38,065 bases of DNA from an alpha proteobacterium AAP38 (GTDB lineage: Bacteria > Pseudomonadota > Alphaproteobacteria > Azospirillales > Azospirillaceae). Positions 33,130 to 38,065 of the stretch are shown piece after piece (the stretch's first letter is position 1; each line of letters starts with the position of its first letter). The position numbers and the translations under genes are program-made. The notes beneath the pieces were generated by a model. It was not told the origin of the DNA, searched no databases, and saw only the letters and a program-made list of their open reading frames with translations. The stretch lies in contig LJHR01000018.1 in the NCBI GenBank assembly GCA_001296005.1, forward strand, positions 1 to 38,065, given 5' to 3'.

Positions 33130-33551
33130 GCCTCACCCCCTTCACCCAGACGGGTGACCATACGCACCTTGATCGGCAGCTTTGCAGCAGCCAGCTCGAA
33201 AGCGCGGGTGGCCAGCTCAGCAGGCACACCATCGACTTCGAACATGATACGGCCCGGCGCAACGCGCGCGGCCCAGAATTCGGGCGAACCCTTACCGGAA
33301 CCCATGCGCACTTCCGCCGGCTTCGAGGACACGGGCAGATCCGGGAAAATCCGGATCCAAACGCGGCCCTGACGCTTCAGGTGGCGGGTGATAGCGCGAC
33401 GCGCCGACTCGATCTGACGGGCCGTAATACGCATCGGCTCGACAGCTTTCAAGCCGAAAGCGCCGAAATTCAGTGTGGTACCGCCCTTGGAGGCGCCGTG
33501 GATACGACCCTTGTGCGCCTTGCGGTACTTAGTACGCTTCGGACTCAGCAT
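33126..33551 (-). CDS. rplP: 50S ribosomal protein L16
   Basis: A 141-residue L16, binding near the A-site and central protuberance. [20 protein letters not shown] is diagnostic, as is the [20 protein letters not shown] loop, where an arginine is hydroxylated by YcfD in some bacteria. Confidence 0.98.
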   Translation of the reverse strand: MLSPKRTKYRKAHKGRIHGASKGGTTLNFGAFGLKAVEPMRITARQIESARRAITRHLKRQGRVWIRIFPDLPVSSKPAEVRMGSGKGSPEFWAARVAPGRIMFEVDGVPAELATRAFELAAAKLPIKVRMVTRLGEGGEA

Positions 33552-33593
33552 GGCATGTAGCCTTCTCTATATCCCTTGCCAGTATCCGGATGA

Positions 33594-34271
33594 TCAGCGA
33601 GCAGCCGTCTGTTCCGCGGCGCGCTTGTCCTGCGCCATCGGATCATGGGCCAGCACTTCACCCTTGAACACCCACACCTTGACACCGCAGGTGCCGTAGG
33701 TGGTCTTCGCGGTGCCAACACCATAGTCGATGTCAGCACGCAGGGTGTGCAGCGGAACGCGGCCTTCGCGGTACCATTCGATACGCGCAATTTCCGCGCC
33801 GCCCAGACGGCCGGAGCAGTTAATACGGATGCCCTGGGCGCCCAGACGCATCGCCGACTGCACTGCGCGCTTCATGGCGCGACGGAACGCCACGCGGCGC
33901 TCCAGCTGGCTGGCGATGTTCTCGGCGATCAGGCGGGCGTCCAGCTCCGGCTTGCGGATCTCGACGATGTTCAGATTGACCTCGGAACCGGCCATCTTGC
34001 TGAGTTCGAGACGCAGCTTTTCGATGTCCGCACCCTTCTTGCCGATCACCACACCCGGACGGGCCGTGTGGATGGTGACGCGGGCCTTCTTGGCCGGACG
34101 CTCGATGATGACGCGGCTGACGCCGGCTGCCTGCAGACGAGTCTGCAGGTAACCGCGCAGCTTCAGATCCTGATGGAGCAGCTTTGCATAGTCACGACCA
34201 GCGTACCAGCGGCTGTCCCACGTCCGGTTGATACCGACGCGCAGGCCGATCGGATTGACTTTCTGACCCAT
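33594..34271 (-). CDS. rpsC: 30S ribosomal protein S3
   Basis: A 225-residue S3 at the mRNA entry channel. [20 protein letters not shown] at the start, the KH type II motif with [13 protein letters not shown], and the C-terminal domain [20 protein letters not shown] are diagnostic. It overlaps the rplV stop by one base. Confidence 0.98.
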   Translation of the reverse strand: MGQKVNPIGLRVGINRTWDSRWYAGRDYAKLLHQDLKLRGYLQTRLQAAGVSRVIIERPAKKARVTIHTARPGVVIGKKGADIEKLRLELSKMAGSEVNLNIVEIRKPELDARLIAENIASQLERRVAFRRAMKRAVQSAMRLGAQGIRINCSGRLGGAEIARIEWYREGRVPLHTLRADIDYGVGTAKTTYGTCGVKVWVFKGEVLAHDPMAQDKRAAEQTAAR

Positions 34272-34669
34272 TATTCAGCGGCCCCCTCGGCCTTGTCCTC
34301 AGCGCGCTCACGCACGATCACGGTCAGGTTGCTGAACAGCTTCTCGACACGGGCGCCACGACCGCGAGCGCGGGCATGGAAACGCTTCATGACCAGAGCC
34401 TTGCCGACCGTCGCGTGGGACACAAACAGGCGGTCAACGTCCAGCTGGTGGTTGTTCTCGGCGTTCGCGATGGCGGACTGGAGGACCTTCTTCACTTCGC
34501 CAGCGATACGACGCTTGGAAAATGTCAGAAGGGCGACAGCTTCACCAGCGGACTTTCCACGGATCAGCTGTGCAACCAGGTTCAGCTTCTGCGGGCTCGT
34601 GCGGATCATTCCGCCGAACGCCTTGGCCTCAGTCTCGCTGAGGCGCCGTTCTGCAGCCGGCTTTCCCAT
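34271..34669 (-). CDS. rplV: 50S ribosomal protein L22
   Basis: A 132-residue L22, whose long beta hairpin lines the exit tunnel. [20 protein letters not shown] and the tunnel-hairpin segment [14 protein letters not shown] are conserved. It is longer than the E. coli protein (110 aa) by an N-terminal extension ([20 protein letters not shown]), as is common in alphaproteobacteria. Two bases separate it from rpsS. Confidence 0.97.
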   Translation of the reverse strand: MGKPAAERRLSETEAKAFGGMIRTSPQKLNLVAQLIRGKSAGEAVALLTFSKRRIAGEVKKVLQSAIANAENNHQLDVDRLFVSHATVGKALVMKRFHARARGRGARVEKLFSNLTVIVRERAEDKAEGAAE

Positions 34670-34671
34670 GA

Positions 34672-34950
34672 TTACTTCCTCTTCGCCTTCTTGTCGGCCG
34701 CATGGCCGTAGAACGTACGGGTCGGCGAGAACTCACCGAACTTGTGACCGATCATATTCTCGGTCACCAGCACCGGCACGAACTTCTGGCCATTGTAGAC
34801 GCCGAAGGTCAGACCAACGAAATGCGGCAGGATCGTGGAACGACGCGACCAGATCTTGATGATCTCGTTGCGGCCCGACGCACGCGCCTTGTCTGCCTTC
34901 TTCAACAGGTAGCCGTCAACGAACGGCCCCTTCCAAACGGAACGAGTCAC
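34672..34950 (-). CDS. rpsS: 30S ribosomal protein S19
   Basis: A 92-residue S19 of the 30S head, partner of S13. [40 protein letters not shown] and [16 protein letters not shown] are diagnostic. Confidence 0.98.
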   Translation of the reverse strand: MTRSVWKGPFVDGYLLKKADKARASGRNEIIKIWSRRSTILPHFVGLTFGVYNGQKFVPVLVTENMIGHKFGEFSPTRTFYGHAADKKAKRK

Positions 34951-34962
34951 GGCAGCACTCCC

Positions 34963-35787
34963 TTACTTAGCGCGGCGGCGGATAATGAGCTTATCCGTGC
35001 CCTTGTTCTGACGCGTCTTCTTACCCTTGGTCGGCTTGCCCCACGGCGTAACCGGGTGACGGCCACCGGAGGTGCGGCCTTCACCACCACCGTGCGGGTG
35101 ATCGATCGGGTTCATGGCGACGCCGCGAACGGACGGACGCTTGCCCAGCCAGCGGTTACGACCGGCCTTGGCGATGACCACGTTGGACTGGTCCGGATTG
35201 GACACAGCGCCGATGGTGGCCATGCACTCGCCACGGACCATGCGCAGCTCGCCCGAGGGGAGCTTCAGCTGAGCATAGCCCTGGTCGCGACCGACCAGCT
35301 GCAGGTACGTGCCGGCGGAACGAGCCAGCTGACCACCCTTGCCGGCCTTCAGCTCCACATTGTGGACGATGGTTCCGACGGGGATGTTCTTCAGCGGCAT
35401 CGCGTTGCCGGGCTTCACGTCCACCTTCTCGCCGGAGATGACAAAGTCACCGGCCTTCAGGCGCTGCGGAGCCAGAATGTAAGAGAGGGTGCCGTCCGTG
35501 TACTTCACCAGAGCGATGAAGCCGGTACGGTTGGGGTCATATTCCAGGCGCTCTACGGTCGCCGGCATATCGAACTTCGTACGCTTGAAGTCGATGATGC
35601 GGTACGTGCGCTTGTGACCGCCACCCATGCGGCGGGCGGTGATGCGACCCGTGTTGTTGCGACCGCCGGAGCCGGAGAGGCCCTCGGTCAGCATCTTGAC
35701 GGGCTTGCCCTTGTGCAGTTCCGAACGGTCCACCAGTACCAGCTGGCGGAGGCTCGGCGTAATCGGACGGAAAGTCTTCAAAGCCAT
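34963..35787 (-). CDS. rplB: 50S ribosomal protein L2
   Basis: A 274-residue L2, required for subunit association and the peptidyl transferase centre. The C-terminal block [20 protein letters not shown] contains the essential histidine, and the tail [20 protein letters not shown] is typical. Confidence 0.98.
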   Translation of the reverse strand: MALKTFRPITPSLRQLVLVDRSELHKGKPVKMLTEGLSGSGGRNNTGRITARRMGGGHKRTYRIIDFKRTKFDMPATVERLEYDPNRTGFIALVKYTDGTLSYILAPQRLKAGDFVISGEKVDVKPGNAMPLKNIPVGTIVHNVELKAGKGGQLARSAGTYLQLVGRDQGYAQLKLPSGELRMVRGECMATIGAVSNPDQSNVVIAKAGRNRWLGKRPSVRGVAMNPIDHPHGGGEGRTSGGRHPVTPWGKPTKGKKTRQNKGTDKLIIRRRAK

Positions 35788-35797
35788 AGCTCTACCC

Positions 35798-36112
35798 TCA
35801 CACGCCGGTGGTCACGTCGATGGAGCTGCCCTCGGCGAGGGTAACCACGGCCTTCTTGTAGTCCGACCGGCGACCGATCGTCCCACGGAAGCGCTTGGTC
35901 TTCCCCTTGACCACGGAGGTATTCACCGCCGTGACCGTCACCTTGAACAGGCCTTCAACCGCGGCCTTGATCTCGGGCTTCGTCGCATCCATGCGCACCT
36001 TGAAGGTGACCTGGTTGTGCTCGGAACCCATGGTGGCCTTCTCGGTGATCACGGGCGCAACGACGACGTCGTACATGCGCTCGGCCGAGATTGTCTTCTT
36101 GCTCGTGCTCAT
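35798..36112 (-). CDS. rplW: 50S ribosomal protein L23
   Basis: A 104-residue L23, the docking site at the tunnel exit for trigger factor and [23 protein letters not shown], then [20 protein letters not shown] and [20 protein letters not shown] match the family. It overlaps the rplD stop by four bases. Confidence 0.98.
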   Translation of the reverse strand: MSTSKKTISAERMYDVVVAPVITEKATMGSEHNQVTFKVRMDATKPEIKAAVEGLFKVTVTAVNTSVVKGKTKRFRGTIGRRSDYKKAVVTLAEGSSIDVTTGV

Positions 36113-36729
36113 TTCAGGCGAGCCTCCAGCTGCTCGACAGCGTTGCGCGTCAGGACGAGAACGTCCCTGCGCAGGATGTCGTACACGTTGGCGCCCTGTT
36201 CCGGCAGCACGTCAATGTGCGGGATGTTACCGGCGGCACGGGCGAAGTTCACATCAACGTTGGAACCGTCGATGATCAGCGCCGACTTCAGACCCAGGGC
36301 CTGCAGCTGACCGAACAGCACCTTGGTCTTGTGGCTATCGGCCTTGGCGGCCTCAAGCACGACCAGCTTGCCTTCGGCGGCCTTGACCGACAGGGCGGTC
36401 TTCAGGGCCAGCTTGCGGACCTTCTTGGTCAGGTCATGTTCGTGGGAACGAACGACCGGCCCGAAAATACGCGCGCCACCGCGGAACTGCGGCGAACGCA
36501 GCGAACCCTGACGGGCGCGACCGGTGCCCTTCTGGCGCCACGGCTTCTTGGTGGTGCCGGAGATCTCGGAGATCGTCTTGGCCTTGTGGGTACCAGCGCG
36601 GCGCTTGGCCAGCTGCCACAGCACCATGCGAGCCAGGATGTCCTGACGGGCCGGCAGGCCGAACACGTCTTCCGACAGCTCAATCTCGCCGACGGTTTCG
36701 TTGTTCAGATTCTTGATGGACGTCTTCAT
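36109..36729 (-). CDS. rplD: 50S ribosomal protein L4
   Basis: A 206-residue L4 with an extended tunnel loop. [20 protein letters not shown] followed by [15 protein letters not shown] is diagnostic. In E. coli L4 represses the S10 operon; whether it does so here is unknown. Confidence 0.98.
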   Translation of the reverse strand: MKTSIKNLNNETVGEIELSEDVFGLPARQDILARMVLWQLAKRRAGTHKAKTISEISGTTKKPWRQKGTGRARQGSLRSPQFRGGARIFGPVVRSHEHDLTKKVRKLALKTALSVKAAEGKLVVLEAAKADSHKTKVLFGQLQALGLKSALIIDGSNVDVNFARAAGNIPHIDVLPEQGANVYDILRRDVLVLTRNAVEQLEARLK

Positions 36730-36732
36730 TTA

Positions 36733-37437
36733 TCAGCCCTCCGCCGCGACAGCTTCAGCAGCCGGAGCACGGAAGGCGCCGGGGAACGGCACGCCCTCGG
36801 GCAGCTTCTTCTTGACGGCGTCCTTGACGAGGACGAAAGCGCCCTCATGGCCCGGGACAGCGCCCTTGACCAGGATCAGACCGCGCTCGGCGTCGACCGA
36901 CACGACCTTCAGGTTCTGGACGGTGACGGTGTCGACACCCATGTGACCGGGCATCTTCTTGTTCTTGAAGGTCTTACCGGGATCCTGACGGCCACCGGTC
37001 GAACCGATGGAGCGGTGCGACACGGACACGCCGTGGGTCGCACGCAGACCGCCGAAATTCCAGCGCTTCATACCGCCGGCAAAACCCTTACCCAGGGTAG
37101 TGCCCTGCACGTCCACGAACTGGCCGGAAACGAAATGATCCGCGGTCAGCTCAGCACCAACCTCAATCAGGTTAGCGGGAGCCACGCGGAACTCGACGAG
37201 CTTCTTCTTCGGCTCGACCTTGGCCTTGGCGAACACCTCACGCTGGGCCTTGGCGACGTTCTTCACCTTGGCCTTGACGGCGCCGAGCTGGAGGGCGGTG
37301 TAGCCATCCTTCTCTTCCGTCTTGTGGGCGACGACCTGGACCTGGTCCAGCTTCAGCACAGTCACCGGCACGCTTTCACCCTCGTCTGTGAAGACGCGGG
37401 TCATGCCGACCTTCTGCGCGATCAATCCGGATCGCAT
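36733..37437 (-). CDS. rplC: 50S ribosomal protein L3
   Basis: A 234-residue L3. [20 protein letters not shown] at the start and the [20 protein letters not shown] loop that approaches the peptidyl transferase centre (its glutamine is the PrmB methylation site in E. coli). The alanine-rich C-terminal tail is alphaproteobacterial. The 65-base gap from rpsJ contains a hairpin: CGGGA/TCCCG with inner CCTC/GAGG (37456-37485). Confidence 0.98.
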   Translation of the reverse strand: MRSGLIAQKVGMTRVFTDEGESVPVTVLKLDQVQVVAHKTEEKDGYTALQLGAVKAKVKNVAKAQREVFAKAKVEPKKKLVEFRVAPANLIEVGAELTADHFVSGQFVDVQGTTLGKGFAGGMKRWNFGGLRATHGVSVSHRSIGSTGGRQDPGKTFKNKKMPGHMGVDTVTVQNLKVVSVDAERGLILVKGAVPGHEGAFVLVKDAVKKKLPEGVPFPGAFRAPAAEAVAAEG

Positions 37438-37502
37438 CTGTTTTTCTCCATAACTCGGGACATCCTCAGATCGGGAGAGGTCCCGTACTCCACCAAACTA
37501 GA

Positions 37503-37811
37503 TTACAGCTTGATTTCGACGTCGACGCCGGCGGCCAGGTCGAGCTTCATCAGCGCATCAACCGTCTGGGGCGTCGGATCGACGATATCCAGCAGACGCT
37601 TGTGGGTGCGAATCTCGAACTGCTCACGCGACTTCTTGTCGATGTGCGGGCTGCGGTTCACCGTGAACTTTTCCAGCTGCGTGGGCAGCGGAATCGGACC
37701 GCGGACGCGCGCACCGGTCCGCTTCGCGGTGTTGACGATCTCGCTGGTGCTCTGGTCGAGCACGCGATGATCAAACGCCTTAAGGCGGATCCGGATATTC
37801 TGATTGTCCAT
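37503..37811 (-). CDS. rpsJ: 30S ribosomal protein S10 (NusE)
   Basis: A 102-residue S10, which also acts with NusB in antitermination. [40 protein letters not shown] and [20 protein letters not shown] are diagnostic. The ATG is preceded by TAGGAC. First gene of the S10 cluster, 106 bases after tuf. Confidence 0.98.
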   Translation of the reverse strand: MDNQNIRIRLKAFDHRVLDQSTSEIVNTAKRTGARVRGPIPLPTQLEKFTVNRSPHIDKKSREQFEIRTHKRLLDIVDPTPQTVDALMKLDLAAGVDVEIKL

Positions 37812-37852
37812 GTCCTAGACCCCAAAAAGAGCAGGGTTTATACCCAAAGAGT

Positions 37853-37883
37853 GGGCCGGCCCCAAGTACTTTCGGGCCGGCCC
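37853..37883 (-). terminator. Hairpin between tuf and rpsJ
   Basis: Two copies of the self-complementary decamer GGGCCGGCCC (37853-37862 and 37874-37883), 11 bases apart, pair into a strong stem. The minus-strand tail is CACTCTTTGGG, so it may partly terminate transcription from tuf into rpsJ. Confidence 0.55.
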
Positions 37884-37917
37884 CACCACATTGCTGTGAT
37901 GCGTCGAAGCGATAGGC

Positions 37918-38065
37918 TTACTTGACGATCTTCGACACAACGCCGGCGCCGACGGTACGACCGCCTTCACGGATGGCGAAGCGCAGGCCTTCGTCCATGG
38001 CGATCGGGGCGATCAGCTTCACGGCGAAGCGGATGTTGTCGCCGGGCATCACCATTTCCGTACCT
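37918..38065 (-). CDS. tuf: Elongation factor Tu, 3' end only
   Basis: The C-terminal 48 residues of EF-Tu, ending in [32 protein letters not shown] and a TAA stop at 37918-37920. The rest lies beyond the right edge. Its position upstream of rpsJ is the usual str-S10 junction, where fusA would be expected further upstream. Confidence 0.97.
   Translation of the reverse strand, partial: GTEMVMPGDNIRFAVKLIAPIAMDEGLRFAIREGGRTVGAGVVSKIVK

Overview
The window is GC-rich, densely coded DNA from the chromosome of an alphaproteobacterium, most likely in or near the Azospirillaceae/Rhodospirillales. The evidence is the S10-spc-alpha ribosomal protein genes with alphaproteobacterial lengths, a GapR (UPF0335/DUF2312) nucleoid protein, a DUF1674 (SDHAF4-like) small protein, an alphaproteobacterial-type CheZ and high-GC3 codon use. 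The genus call is inference from gene content. I saw no rRNA, tRNA, CRISPR array, insertion sequence or prophage.

Layout. Positions 1-3.4 kb hold rsmB (minus), then msrA, a YciI-like gene, an EVE-domain gene and a Rieske ferredoxin (plus), with a small hypothetical gene facing them. Positions 3.7-8.4 kb hold acs, a putative small RNA, and a minus-strand pair encoding CheZ and a pentapeptide-repeat protein. Positions 8.5-12.5 kb hold a PRPP-synthetase-like gene, a serine hydrolase, htpX (minus), a short DUF1674 gene and a secreted thermonuclease. Positions 12.5-15.4 kb hold a self-contained alpha operon (rpsM-rpsK-rpoA-rplQ, plus strand) with its own promoter, a structured leader and an intrinsic terminator. 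Positions 15.4-24.9 kb hold an EF-G gene with an unusual switch I region, a DMT transporter, an FkbM methyltransferase, gapR, trkH, a long acyl-CoA dehydrogenase, a second copy of the putative small RNA (minus) and a Rieske oxygenase. Positions 24.9-38.1 kb are minus-strand translation genes: adk and secY, then a VOC/MarR divergent pair, then the complete rplO-to-rpsJ block and the 3' end of tuf.

Two features stand out. First, the usual S10-spc-alpha superoperon is broken in two places. The alpha part is inverted and about 10 kb away from adk, and a MarR/VOC regulatory module sits between rplO and secY, with a strong hairpin ending the rplO transcript. Second, two intergenic regions 18 kb apart (5713-5891 plus strand and 23693-23503 minus strand) share the same architecture: a promoter with identical spacing, a 5' motif, a hairpin conserved in position but not in sequence, a second hairpin, a U-rich tract, and two highly conserved downstream blocks. 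I read these as two paralogous copies of an undescribed small RNA or structured element.

Other points of note are a CheZ with two FliM/CheZ-like CheY-docking peptides flanking a run of 26 prolines, an EF-G with a switch I insertion and a promoter-terminator pair in its leader, a large stem between rpsK and rpoA, and mutually exclusive hairpins at the rpsM ribosome binding site.
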